Assembly (NCBI RefSeq): GCF_003851045.1
Contig: NZ_BFBX01000016.1
Location: 125,506 to 189,505 of the forward strand
Source of the DNA: Paenibacillus sp. 598K
GTDB taxonomy: Bacteria > Bacillota > Bacilli > Paenibacillales > Paenibacillaceae
Reading direction: 5' to 3'
DNA length: 64,000 bases
Numbering within the stretch: position 1 is the first letter of the stretch; every line of letters starts with the position of its first letter. The notes beneath the pieces were generated by a model. The model had not been told where the DNA came from, did not search any database, and was given only the letters and a program-made list of their open reading frames with translations. Positions 1 to 8,029 of the stretch are shown one piece after another. Position numbers and translations under genes: made by a program.

Positions 1-955
1 CAGAGTTGATGATGAACCGAATGCCGTCGATTGTTCCGGTATTGCCGTTGGAGCGAATGGTGTGAATCTTGTTGCCGTTCCCGTCCCGCAGTTGAGCGAA
101 AGCTTTCAGATCGAGCTTGTTCAGAATGAGTGTTGCTCCACCTTCGACATCTTCATCACCGCCATAGCTGTAGACGATCTCATCCAGGAGGTTGTCATCG
201 ATTGCCGTGATTTCGAGGTCCTTGTTTGCATCAATAGCAACCGGAGAGGCGAAGATGCCCATGAGCCGGTTTGTTGCGCCGGTGCCAATCAGGATTTGAC
301 GGGAGATCCGTTTGCGGATTGCGATTCGAATGCCGCGCATGACCTCCGAATCATAATCGACATCCGGCAATTCGAGAACGCCTTGGTCCACTTCGGAGTA
401 CGACGTGATTTTGCTTTTGATAATTGCCGCCTTGCCGAATTGGGCGTCGTCTTCGTCGTAATCTGCGTCATCCGCAACCTCACCAGCTTCGCCATAGCCC
501 ACAACATAGCTTTTCTCGTAGCTCTCGCCGCCAATGCGTGGCGTCACCTGAACCAGATCGAGAAGCGAGGAGACTTCATTGAAGGTCGGCGACAAGGAGT
601 CGGAATACCGCGTTGGGACCAGAATGCCAGTAGATGTCAGTTTTACTGCGTTGTTTGCGCGGAGCAGCGCTCCCCGCTCTGCTGATGGTCGGTCCCAAAA
701 ATCAGGGATGCCAGCGCCTGGAGCTTGTTCGAGTGGAGCGTCGTCACCTGTAAGCATACCCGAACGCAGATCTTTCAGGCGGTCGTTCATGGCTGTTTTG
801 TTGGCGCGGTCCTTTACCGCTTGGTCGTACTTGTTGTCGAGGGCTTCGATTTCTTGGCTCTTTTGTTCGAACTTATCCAAGCTGCCTTCATTGGCGTAAC
901 CCTCCGCCTCTGCTACCAATGCTTTGCGAGCCTCTACGTATTGCTGTCTATTCAT
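1..955 (-). CDS. HK97-type phage major capsid protein (partial, 3' end outside window)
   Basis: Translating the minus strand from the ATG at 955 gives an open frame that runs off the left edge without a stop (about 318 residues seen). It begins MNRQQYVEARKALVAEAEG. The first ~75 residues are charged and helical, as in the delta or scaffold region of HK97-fold capsid proteins. The rest fits the shell domain: a TSTGILVPTRYSDSL segment, then EVSSLLDLVQVTPRIGG, then an IRIAIRKRISRQILIGTG stretch. The ATG lies inside the last codons of the head protease (8-nt overlap), so the two are probably translationally coupled. Order (portal, protease, capsid) is the standard head module. The protease next door suggests the N-terminal delta region is removed during maturation. 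The family call is confident; the missing C-terminus is not assessed. Confidence 0.85.
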   Translation of the reverse strand, partial: MNRQQYVEARKALVAEAEGYANEGSLDKFEQKSQEIEALDNKYDQAVKDRANKTAMNDRLKDLRSGMLTGDDAPLEQAPGAGIPDFWDRPSAERGALLRANNAVKLTSTGILVPTRYSDSLSPTFNEVSSLLDLVQVTPRIGGESYEKSYVVGYGEAGEVADDADYDEDDAQFGKAAIIKSKITSYSEVDQGVLELPDVDYDSEVMRGIRIAIRKRISRQILIGTGATNRLMGIFASPVAIDANKDLEITAIDDNLLDEIVYSYGGDEDVEGGATLILNKLDLKAFAQLRDGNGNKIHTIRSNGNTGTIDGIRFIINS

Positions 956-1691
956 CCTCTACCACCGATCCCTTCAGTTTCATCAGTTTTATTTTGGCGG
1001 ACATAATCCGTTGTTGCTTTTCATTTTCTTCTGCTGCGGAAGCTTGGTTTTCCAGAGGTGGATTTATCTTCCCTGCGCCACTCTCCGCAAGTAACATGCG
1101 GACTTTGTTGACAACCTCCTCTGGCAGCATGCCGCTGAACGGAGCGCTGGCTGCGAGTTGTTTCTGTTCATCAAACATAACCTCGTCAGCGAACCCCTCT
1201 TTAACGGCGTCTTGAGCAGTCATCCATGTTTCGGCATTCATCATTCTTTTCAAGTCTTCCTCGGACTTTCCGGTTTTCAGACGATAGGCATTGGCAATGG
1301 AAGTGTTTGTGTTTTGGAGAAACTTAGCCCCATGCTCCATATCGCGATAATCCCCCGTTACGCGAGACCATGCGTTATGAATCATCATTTGAGCGGTTGG
1401 AGCCATAGCTACTAAGTCACAAGCCATAGCAATAACACTGGCTGCGCTTGCGGCTAGGCCAACCACCCTCGCAATTGTTCCGCCTTTGTACTGCTTCAAT
1501 GCAGCGAAGATTTCAGATCCCGCAAAAACAGAGCCTCCCCCAGAGTTGATGATTACATCGACATCCTCACCGTTAGCTTCTGCCAACTCGTCATATACAC
1601 TTTGGGGACTAACCGCTGCAATACCGAACCAATCATAAATCCACTTCTCGTCGTCGCCGACGATAACACCTTTGATGTTGACCGTCTTCAA
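948..1691 (-). CDS. ClpP-like prophage head maturation protease
   Basis: A serine protease of the ClpP/crotonase fold that HK97-type phages use to process capsid and scaffold. I start it at the TTG at 1691 because an excellent ribosome site (AAGGAGGTGA) lies just upstream. The frame stays open to 1763, but that extension overlaps the portal gene and has no ribosome site. In the 247-residue product the GGGSVFAG loop is followed by the nucleophile Ser82 in GLAASAAS and the catalytic His105 in MMIHNAW, the spacing expected for ClpP. The C-terminal third (from about residue 170) is charged and low in structure, as in phage prohead proteases. It sits 37 nt after the portal stop and overlaps the capsid start by 8 nt. 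Confidence 0.88.
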   Translation of the reverse strand: MKTVNIKGVIVGDDEKWIYDWFGIAAVSPQSVYDELAEANGEDVDVIINSGGGSVFAGSEIFAALKQYKGGTIARVVGLAASAASVIAMACDLVAMAPTAQMMIHNAWSRVTGDYRDMEHGAKFLQNTNTSIANAYRLKTGKSEEDLKRMMNAETWMTAQDAVKEGFADEVMFDEQKQLAASAPFSGMLPEEVVNKVRMLLAESGAGKINPPLENQASAAEENEKQQRIMSAKIKLMKLKGSVVEDE

Positions 1692-1728
1692 ATTCTCACC
1701 TCCTTCCAAAGGCAAAATAAAAACACGG

Positions 1729-2883
1729 CTATTTGGCCGTGTCTCTGACTGTTTGGGTATCAAGCCTCAGTATTGGTTCGTCCCCGCCCTCTAAAGGCGG
1801 GAGGTTCATCACTCGACGCCATTCATTTGGCGTCAATGAGCGTCGATCAACCATCTGTACGAGGTTGAGTTTGGTTTGCATGGAGGCAAAGCTCATATCC
1901 ATCGAATCGAATGCGATGCGATTACCGAATCCACGTTCCCTCGGTGAAAAAAGCTTTCTTGTGAACTCGCCAGAAGCTTGCAAGGCACATGGCTCAATCT
2001 CCGATTCGTAGTAAGCCAACCATTCATTCTCGTCATATTTCGCTTGAACGATCTTGTCGTTGGTTCCGAAAAAACTGTAGATCCTTTGAATTGCTTTTTC
2101 TTGATGCGGGGTCGCAGGAACAAATTGCTCGTTCTTCACTTGCTCCAGCGAGTACCTGGGATCGGAATAAGCCGCTCCGCCTGATTTAGTGGAAGACATG
2201 AAGTTTTCCACAAACTCTTCTACCGCAATATCCCGGTCTTCCTTGCGAAGGATAGTTTGGAATTTCAAAATCCATCGGATGATCGCAGAGTTTTTAACGG
2301 CATTCACGATAGATTGATCAGAAGCGTTGATAATTTCCATCAATGGCTTAAGTGCTTCTGTGTTCGCACTGCCGAAGATATCATTCTCGTTGTAGTCATC
2401 TCGTAGGTGTATGACATCCGAATAAGGAACGGTCAAAACTTTGCCCCGCGATAGCCAAAACTTCAACTTTAATTCCTGCCCCTCTTCTCGAATGACTTCC
2501 ACGCCGGAAGCGTTGATAGGATAGAGTTGAACAGGAATATGGTCGGTATTCCGATAGATAAGAGCAAATGCATTGTTGTTTAGTTCGAGTTGAGTTGTCA
2601 TCCGCTCCATGAACATCTGACCCGTCGAATAAGGATTCGGCTCTTGGAGGAGACGTTTCATATATGGCTCGGGATTGACCTTTAGACCATCAGGCCCTTC
2701 TCGGATGTGCGTCGCTTGGAGCTTACCCATGGCCTTCACTTTTGGTCGTATGGCCGCCCTAACGATGTCTGATTTGTACAGGTTGCCGCCCCACGGTGAA
2801 TACCAATTGCCGTCATCGCTGATAAGTTTTATCTTCGTTTGGCTTTGCTCTGAAGCGCCAAATATTTTGTTCCACCATGCCAA
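1729..2883 (-). CDS. Phage portal protein (HK97 family)
   Basis: The portal is the dodecameric ring at the unique capsid vertex through which DNA enters and leaves and to which the terminase docks. The 384-residue product has the usual portal layout: an N-terminal AWWNKIFG start, SDIVRAAIRPKVKAMGKL near residue 40, the NPNPYSTG-like segment QEPNPYSTGQMFMERM near 80, the LYRN/LIYRN region near 110, DVIHLRDDYNENDIFG around 155, and a C-terminal WRRVMNLPPLEGGDEP clip motif. The start is a TTG at 2883 with GGGAGGTGA 5 nt upstream; there is no better ATG. It lies 13 nt after the large terminase stop, so the packaging and head genes form one minus-strand operon. Confidence 0.9.
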   Translation of the reverse strand: MAWWNKIFGASEQSQTKIKLISDDGNWYSPWGGNLYKSDIVRAAIRPKVKAMGKLQATHIREGPDGLKVNPEPYMKRLLQEPNPYSTGQMFMERMTTQLELNNNAFALIYRNTDHIPVQLYPINASGVEVIREEGQELKLKFWLSRGKVLTVPYSDVIHLRDDYNENDIFGSANTEALKPLMEIINASDQSIVNAVKNSAIIRWILKFQTILRKEDRDIAVEEFVENFMSSTKSGGAAYSDPRYSLEQVKNEQFVPATPHQEKAIQRIYSFFGTNDKIVQAKYDENEWLAYYESEIEPCALQASGEFTRKLFSPRERGFGNRIAFDSMDMSFASMQTKLNLVQMVDRRSLTPNEWRRVMNLPPLEGGDEPILRLDTQTVRDTAK

Positions 2884-2896
2884 AGTATCACCTCCC

Positions 2897-4597
2897 TCAA
2901 ATCATATTGATGTACTCGTCCCTGTGCCGTTCCAAGGCGACGTAGGCATTCAGCAGCGCCGCCGTGCCGTCAATCCGCTTACGTTGGTTTTTGCCTTTGT
3001 GGGGCTGGATCGTTTGGTTCTTCAGGTCGAGGTCGATAGCCGTATTCGATAAGCACCACTTATCAATCGGGTTATTGTTGTAGATGACTTTCTTGGCCGA
3101 CAGATCAGCTCCAAGCAGCTTCATCGGACCCGAAAGCGTGGCCTTACCTTGGGCCACATCCTCAAGCGCCTGTTTCCCGAAATGGCCTTGCATCTCCTCA
3201 ACCCAATAGACGGCTGAATACCTGTCATAACCGATCCAAGGGATATAGATGCCAAACTCATTTTGAACTTCTACAAACCACTCCGTGACGAACTTGTGAT
3301 GGACGCGATGTCCTGGAGTCGTCCGCAAGAGCCCACGTTGATACCAAAGGTCGTAAGGGATTTTATCCTCCTTGGAACGCTTCTCCAGTAAATCTTCAGG
3401 AAGCCAGTACATTTGCAAAACATAGATGTTATGATCGCCCCGTCGCATCGCAATGACCTTAGCTGCTGTGAGGTCGGTAGTGTCGGATAAGTCAGTACCG
3501 CCAATCCCATACCTAAGCCCGAGTTCCGCCACCTCGAACGTCTCGGTGTTATTTAGGTCCTCAAATGACAACCAGGCTTCAGCAGACGTTTCACGGATAT
3601 TGAAATCCTTTGTCAGAAGGTTTTTGACCAGCATTGAGTTAGCTTTGGCCTTATTGACTTTCGTTTCGAGCTGATCAATCTTCTTGATCGTCCCAAGTCC
3701 CGGGTTGGCCTTCGGCCATGTCGCGGGATCGACCCACTCGTCTCTGTGATCGAGCTCATAGATGATTGGCAAGAAGGTATCGTCCTTATAGCCGTCCAGG
3801 TCGTCGAAGCCGTTCAAAAGCATTTCGGCCTCTTCATACTTCTGGTCATATACCGCTTCCCGGACCGTCCCCGCAGTGGTGATCATCACAATCAGCGGTT
3901 GTTCACGCGAGCTCGTACCATCCACGATGACGTCATAGAGGTTCTTATCCTTCCAGGCGTGTATTTCGTCCAGTAGAGCCCCGCTAACGTTCAGGCCGTC
4001 CAACGTCTCGCTATCGGCTCCTAGAGGCTTAAACGAGCTGTCATTCCAGTCAGACTTGAGCTCGGAGACAAGCGGCTTGATCCGTTTACGCAGCGCTGGG
4101 GACTTATTGACCATCCGTTTAGCTTCGAGCCATACGAGCTTGGCCTGATCCTTTTTGGTGGCACAAGCGTACACTTCGGCTCCAGGCTCTCCATCGGCGA
4201 TCTGCAAATAGAGTCCTATGCCTGATGCGATGGTCGACTTGCCATTTTTCCGGGCAACGACTAATAGCACCTCGCGGTATTTGCGGGTGCCGTCAATTTT
4301 ATGAATAAAGCCAAATGTTGCTGCTATAAATGCTTGCTGCCAATCCTCCAGGTCGATTGGTTTACCGCCCCACTTGCCTTTCGAGTGCTTACAAAAGTTT
4401 TCGATGAACTCGATAGCGTGGTTGGCGTGTTTTGGGCTGTACTCGTATTCGCTGGACTGATCATGAATGTCTGCGACGAGCTTTCGATAGATTCGTTTGA
4501 CCTTATCTCCGACCGTGACTGATCCATTCTCGATCTGCGTCCAATAGGCGATAATCGGATTATGCGCTAACGGATATTGCTTTAGAAGGGCGCTCAT
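2897..4597 (-). CDS. terL: Phage terminase large subunit (packaging ATPase/nuclease)
   Basis: The motor that pumps phage DNA into the prohead and cuts it. The N-terminal ATPase domain has a Walker A motif ARKNGKST (residues 115-122) and a Walker B ALLDEIH (207-213) with its catalytic acid. The C-terminal RNase H-like nuclease shows the first metal-binding Asp in GGTDLSDTTDL (Asp369), a conserved IGYDRYSA segment near 460 and a late WCLSNTAI motif. At 566 residues it has the length of the HK97-type Terminase_1 family. Its ATG overlaps the small terminase stop by 4 nt. No truncation is seen. A cos or pac mechanism cannot be told from sequence here. Confidence 0.93.
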   Translation of the reverse strand: MSALLKQYPLAHNPIIAYWTQIENGSVTVGDKVKRIYRKLVADIHDQSSEYEYSPKHANHAIEFIENFCKHSKGKWGGKPIDLEDWQQAFIAATFGFIHKIDGTRKYREVLLVVARKNGKSTIASGIGLYLQIADGEPGAEVYACATKKDQAKLVWLEAKRMVNKSPALRKRIKPLVSELKSDWNDSSFKPLGADSETLDGLNVSGALLDEIHAWKDKNLYDVIVDGTSSREQPLIVMITTAGTVREAVYDQKYEEAEMLLNGFDDLDGYKDDTFLPIIYELDHRDEWVDPATWPKANPGLGTIKKIDQLETKVNKAKANSMLVKNLLTKDFNIRETSAEAWLSFEDLNNTETFEVAELGLRYGIGGTDLSDTTDLTAAKVIAMRRGDHNIYVLQMYWLPEDLLEKRSKEDKIPYDLWYQRGLLRTTPGHRVHHKFVTEWFVEVQNEFGIYIPWIGYDRYSAVYWVEEMQGHFGKQALEDVAQGKATLSGPMKLLGADLSAKKVIYNNNPIDKWCLSNTAIDLDLKNQTIQPHKGKNQRKRIDGTAALLNAYVALERHRDEYINMI

Positions 4598-5034
4598 CGG
4601 CCATGCACGAATCCATCAAAGCCGTCATCGACTTCCCCAGGCTTCGCGCTGCCCTCCTCTGGCTTCGGCATCATATCGGAAAGTTGCTTGATGATGCTTT
4701 GATAGTTCTTGTTCATCGCATTGTATAACCGCGCTACGGGTCGTTCACGTTCGTACGGAGCCGCCTTATCCGACTGGCTGAACATCTCGACAGATCCTTT
4801 ATCACCCAGGTCATCTTCGAATCCCTCCAGTGTGACACGCATGAAAGCGGCTCGTCTGATTAATCCGTCAGCTATGTCCATCTGATTTCTCGGCATCTTC
4901 TCGTAAACCTTGCGAAGTCGCTTTTCCTCGGCGGTAATGGCTCGCTTCTTCGCAGATTTCCGCGCTGTTTCCGAACGCTTTTGAGCTGCAATTTTCGCAC
5001 TCGCGACTTTCTCCTCCGCAGTCTTTTTCGCCAT
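4594..5034 (-). CDS. terS: Phage terminase small subunit, P27 family
   Basis: DNA-recognition subunit that delivers phage DNA to the large terminase. The product (146 residues from the ATG at 5034) has a Lys/Arg/Ala-rich N-terminus (AKIAAQKRSETARKSAKKRA), a central ADGLIRRAAFMRVTLEGFEDDL segment and a C-terminal YNAMNKNYQSIIKQLSDMM helix followed by an acidic tail. The last part is characteristic of P27-type small terminases. A TTG directly before the ATG would be only one base from the GAGGTGA site, so I take the ATG. Position immediately 5' of the large terminase, with overlapping stop and start, supports the call. Confidence 0.85.
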   Translation of the reverse strand: MAKKTAEEKVASAKIAAQKRSETARKSAKKRAITAEEKRLRKVYEKMPRNQMDIADGLIRRAAFMRVTLEGFEDDLGDKGSVEMFSQSDKAAPYERERPVARLYNAMNKNYQSIIKQLSDMMPKPEEGSAKPGEVDDGFDGFVHGR

Positions 5035-5037
5035 CAA

Positions 5038-5212
5038 ATCACCTCATTTCAGGGGAGGGGGGTCATGCGCGCGCCCTGTGTGTTATTTGAAGGGGACACA
5101 ACGGTCTTCATCATCCCCTCACTCACTTTTTGAAAGGGGGGGCGTTTCCCAATTTTTTGGTAATCCTTTAGTCGAATGAAGTGCTGTTTTGTCAACACTT
5201 TTTTCCGATTTT
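5038..5212. other. Non-coding gap between terS and the P-loop-like gene
   Basis: No coding frame is seen in these 175 bases. It contains G-rich runs and short direct T-rich tracts but no hairpin followed by a U-run that I would call a terminator. In cos phages the cos site usually lies upstream of the small terminase, so this gap is a candidate location, but no cohesive-end or binding repeats can be identified by eye. Confidence 0.3.
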
Positions 5213-5767
5213 TCAAAGGTTTTTTTCGAGTTCGTCGTAGGGAATGTGCTCAAGGTTGTGTTGGTCATAGGTTGTAACCGACACTGCTCTTATCTTTATC
5301 CTCATGATGGTTTCGAGCATCAGTTGAACTTCATCGATAATCACTTCTGTGCGGAATGATCTATCTTCGAGGTCCTTTAGTGTAATGATTTCTATCGACT
5401 TGCCCATGTCTTTTGCAAGTCTGAGCAGGTAACTCTTCATGTACGAGTTATGAGCAAGTATTGGAATGCCTTTCTCTGCTGATAGGTTAATCAGTTGTGT
5501 CGACCTGCCACTCTTCCTTGGCCCGATGTACACCGATGGGAAACGTTGCAGGTCTCTTTCCGAACTCCTGACCGTTAGGTTATTGAATCCTTGTTGTGCT
5601 TTCTCCCCCTCCGGATTCGCCGTCAAACCCAAGTCCTTCTCTATGCTGTCGCACACCAACACAATGCGTTCCTCAACGCCCCGTTGTTGCGGATTCACAT
5701 GTTTCAGCTTGGTCAGCCGGTCGAGATATTCCATCTTTGTATTGATGAGTTGCTGCTTAAAATTCAT
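5213..5767 (-). CDS. Prophage protein with P-loop-like motif, function unknown
   Basis: I do not recognise this 184-residue protein as a named family. Starting at the ATG at 5767 (GGGAGGG six bases upstream; the longer frame to 5863 runs into the HNH gene without a ribosome site) it has an N-terminal helical part (MNFKQQLINTKMEYLDRL), then a GPRKSGRST segment at residues 82-90 that resembles a Walker A loop with Arg in place of the usual Lys. VIIDEV at 142-147 resembles a Walker B strand. This spacing is what a minimal P-loop nucleotide binder would have. It sits between the HNH nuclease and the small terminase, so a role in DNA packaging or replication is possible but only inferred. Confidence 0.6.
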   Translation of the reverse strand: MNFKQQLINTKMEYLDRLTKLKHVNPQQRGVEERIVLVCDSIEKDLGLTANPEGEKAQQGFNNLTVRSSERDLQRFPSVYIGPRKSGRSTQLINLSAEKGIPILAHNSYMKSYLLRLAKDMGKSIEIITLKDLEDRSFRTEVIIDEVQLMLETIMRIKIRAVSVTTYDQHNLEHIPYDELEKNL

Positions 5768-5840
5768 GCTGAACCCTCCCAATTTGCACTTATTTACTGA
5801 TTCCCGAATACAAAGTCGCTTTTTCGAGCATTTCTTTGCA

Positions 5841-6152
5841 CTAAATGAATGATTCTCGACCATCTTGGATCAAATCCCCATGCTCATCAAACATCAGCCC
5901 ATCCTCTACCAGCGGCTCATGACTCCCGTGATGCTCCCGGTTGTGGTCGTCTTGGCACACATACTCCAACAGTTCATGATTGAGCGATATAGCCGGATTG
6001 TCGATGTTCTGAGGCGTAAGATATACCTTGTGATGGACGATCTTTCCGGGTGCTCCACAGCGCTCACATAGGCCGTGTACGGTCTTGATGTAGGACTCTC
6101 TACATCTCTTCCAGGCTGTGCTGTTATAGAAGCTCTTGGCCCAGGGTTTCAT
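5841..6152 (-). CDS. HNH endonuclease of the packaging module
   Basis: A 103-residue HNH nuclease of the type found next to terminase genes in many HK97-like phages, where it is needed with the large terminase for specific DNA cleavage. Visible features are the zinc-ligand pair C29/C32 (CERCG), the HH pair at 40-41 (KIVHHKVYL), the central Asn in SLNHELLEYVC, Cys66 and the HNREHH end. The spacing fits the beta-beta-alpha metal fold. The start ATG follows the SGNH-protein stop by 11 nt. It precedes the P-loop-like protein and the terminase genes, which supports a packaging role. Confidence 0.87.
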   Translation of the reverse strand: MKPWAKSFYNSTAWKRCRESYIKTVHGLCERCGAPGKIVHHKVYLTPQNIDNPAISLNHELLEYVCQDDHNREHHGSHEPLVEDGLMFDEHGDLIQDGRESFI

Positions 6153-6163
6153 GGTCGCCTCCG

Positions 6164-7672
6164 TTATGTGAAATTAATGATACCGCTGGTGCTTACAGCT
6201 ATAGCTCCGTTTGTCCGCATGTGTGTTCCGTCTCCCGTTATGTTCTCTCCGGTGATGCTGGTCCGCCATTTACGGGTTACGGGGTCTTGCAGGATGTCAC
6301 AAATATCAAAGTACCCTGTAAGTGGCGCTGGGTTAGTTTTGATCCAGATGTTCAATTCATCCATCACACTGCCCGGCCCATACTTTGCGGCATCTGGAAA
6401 CGTCTGATTCTCCAATGTGTTCCAATTGTCTGTGCTGTTTGTACGGTGTCGCTGTGTACACATGTAGACCTTGAGACCTCGATTGTGCAGTTCTGTGAAA
6501 ATCGTCATCAAATCATCCTTAATCTGCTGTAGTGTCCTCCCACTTTCCACATCATTCGAGCTTAGATCAATCAAAGCTGCGTCGGTGTATTCTTGGAAGA
6601 ATGCCAATTGAGTCAAAGAACCAAGGACGAAGCTTCTTGCGGTATATCCTGCGCTGCCGAACCGAATATACGGGTACTTCCCTTCCACTGACCTACGGGC
6701 AAACCCTTGGCCTGAAAGATCACCGGTACCCATGACGCTGGATGAACCTATAAGTGCTATCGATGGCACCTTATCGTCCTCCGAGATATCTCCTAAACAC
6801 CCTATAGGACCGAAGCCTACGGATGCTGGAGTGTCGGGAAAGTCAATTGCCGTGTTGTCTGTTTTGCCTGGTACATGAGGCATTGTCCACCCGCTAGTCG
6901 GCCATGTCTGCCCGGTTTCAACTGTGACCAGTGCTTGAACAACAACCACCTGTCCTTTGGCGACACTCGCTGCAATTGGGTCGGAAACCACTGTAGCGCC
7001 TGGTGCCACTGTGGTAGTTGTATTCCCTCCAAAAGAAAAAGAGTGGAAAATCCCGTTAATTTTCGCTGCCATCTTGATTGTGATTGGGTTCGGGCCGGGG
7101 TTCTGCAAGTTATAGTTTGAAAAAATGAAGCGCGGGTTTTCCGTGTCATACTCAAAAATGAAAGAGTCTCGATAGGTAGCTCCGCCTTCTGCAATCAATC
7201 CTGCTGCCGCTGTGGCTCTGAATCCAGTATTTTTCTCTGAAGAAGCGACTAATGCCATCACCTTGACTGGTCCTGGATCAGGCCCATCACTAGGCACCCC
7301 AAAGTAGGACACCTGCAATCTCGAAGACCCCGAAACCGCTATTGCCCGAAACTTATCGACCTGCGACCGAGAGTCAAGCGACAGGCGATCCCCAGGATCA
7401 AGCTTATGCCCTGCTGTCACCGTTGGATTGCTACCGTCCAGCCAATATCTAGCTGCATTGTCCTCGACGGTAAGAGCGGCCTTTGTTGCACCTTCTGGGA
7501 TCGACGCCAGTCCCGCAGCCATGCTATTAAGCGTAAGTGTTTCATGTCCCACCGAATCCTCGGCTGCTGATCTAACATTGATACTCCCGTCCGGGTTAAT
7601 CCCATCCGCCTCATTCACAATCGAACCGTCACTCCGTATTACCTTGCCTGTTCTCGGTGCGTAGTTTGCCAT
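6164..7672 (-). CDS. Phage structural protein with C-terminal SGNH/GDSL hydrolase domain
   Basis: A 502-residue protein whose last ~200 residues form an SGNH hydrolase: a block I Ser311 in ALIGSSSVMGTGD, a block III Asn373 in DLSSND, and a block V DGTH with Asp481 and His484. Such domains deacylate or deacetylate cell-surface glycans. The N-terminal ~135 residues (YWLDGSNPTVTAGHKLDPGD, then a QVSYFG strand) resemble beta-rich phage tail or decoration modules. I start at the second ATG (7672) because AAAGGAG lies 7 nt upstream; the first ATG is one base from it. Its place upstream of the packaging genes, rather than with tail genes, is odd. Function as a tail-fibre or spike enzyme is an inference. 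Confidence 0.72.
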   Translation of the reverse strand: MANYAPRTGKVIRSDGSIVNEADGINPDGSINVRSAAEDSVGHETLTLNSMAAGLASIPEGATKAALTVEDNAARYWLDGSNPTVTAGHKLDPGDRLSLDSRSQVDKFRAIAVSGSSRLQVSYFGVPSDGPDPGPVKVMALVASSEKNTGFRATAAAGLIAEGGATYRDSFIFEYDTENPRFIFSNYNLQNPGPNPITIKMAAKINGIFHSFSFGGNTTTTVAPGATVVSDPIAASVAKGQVVVVQALVTVETGQTWPTSGWTMPHVPGKTDNTAIDFPDTPASVGFGPIGCLGDISEDDKVPSIALIGSSSVMGTGDLSGQGFARRSVEGKYPYIRFGSAGYTARSFVLGSLTQLAFFQEYTDAALIDLSSNDVESGRTLQQIKDDLMTIFTELHNRGLKVYMCTQRHRTNSTDNWNTLENQTFPDAAKYGPGSVMDELNIWIKTNPAPLTGYFDICDILQDPVTRKWRTSITGENITGDGTHMRTNGAIAVSTSGIINFT

Positions 7673-7695
7673 CCTCATTCTCCTTTCCGGGCATG

Positions 7696-7717
7696 AAAAA
7701 AGCCGCCCGGAGGCGAC
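7696..7717 (-). terminator. Rho-independent terminator between RNA block and SGNH gene
   Basis: On the minus strand a 6-bp GC stem (GTCGCC/GGCGGC) closes a TCCG tetraloop and is followed directly by six Ts. It ends 24 nt before the SGNH-protein ATG. Transcripts through the upstream small gene and RNA block should stop here unless antitermination acts. Confidence 0.75.
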
Positions 7718-8029
7718 CCAAATTTGATATGATAGTTATGAGCCGTATGGGAAAGCATCCCTGCGGCTCCTTGTTGTGTTCGCCATCCCGACTGAACCAA
7801 GCGAAGCTTGACCGTTAACGCCGGGACAGCGTGTTTGCGTGGGCAAGGGACTTGCACCCTTGCATGGCAGTGACTCGACCACATACCTGTGTCACATGCC
7901 GCACCAGCCGTCTGAAGTGGGTGTGTGCGTCTTCCTATTCCGCCACCACGCATATATGTGATGCATCACCCGATAACCGGTATACAGCCGCCGCTATGTT
8001 GGGGCAACTGTCGGGTGTGCTTATCACCG
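7718..8029 (-). ncRNA. Structured non-coding RNA block in the prophage (candidate)
   Basis: About 310 nt without a coding frame, between the 50-residue gene and an intrinsic terminator, all on the minus strand. It holds at least four self-contained folds. There is a three-way-junction-like element at 7967-8017 closed by a perfect 7-bp stem (CACCCGA/TCGGGTG) with two inner hairpins. There is a tRNA-like element at 7836-7952. There is a TCCCG/CGGGA stem at 7786-7826 enclosing a CAAGC-TTC-GCTTG hairpin. There is a GAGCCG/CGGCTC hairpin at 7740-7769 with an inner GGGA/TCCC stem. The density of perfect stems suggests a functional RNA or a row of decayed phage tRNAs. I cannot match it to a named family. 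Confidence 0.5.
7836..7952 (-). tRNA. tRNA-Leu-like element, probably degenerate
   Basis: The minus strand reads TGCGTGG, TG, then a typical leucine-type D-arm (GCGGAATAGGAAGACGC), and ends with a hairpin whose loop is TGCAAGT (one base from the TTCAAGT T-loop) followed directly by CCACGCA, which pairs perfectly with the 5' TGCGTGG. These are the hallmarks of tRNA ends. Departures are the T-stem of 7 instead of 5 bp, a poorly paired anticodon arm around TTCAGAC (CAG would be Leu), a very long variable region that itself forms a 9-bp hairpin with one bulge (GGCATGTGAC/GTCACTGCC), and no encoded CCA. It may be a pseudo-tRNA or a tRNA mimic. A functional tRNA is doubtful. Confidence 0.45.

Noticed and set aside
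62-685. 207-codon open frame on the plus strand
   Set aside because: It is opposite the capsid gene, whose minus-strand frame continues through the whole region with capsid motifs and gene order support.
7675-7953. 92-codon minus-strand frame across the RNA block
   Set aside because: It runs through the tRNA-like element and terminator, has no ribosome site, and its Cys/Gly/His-rich product has no recognisable fold.
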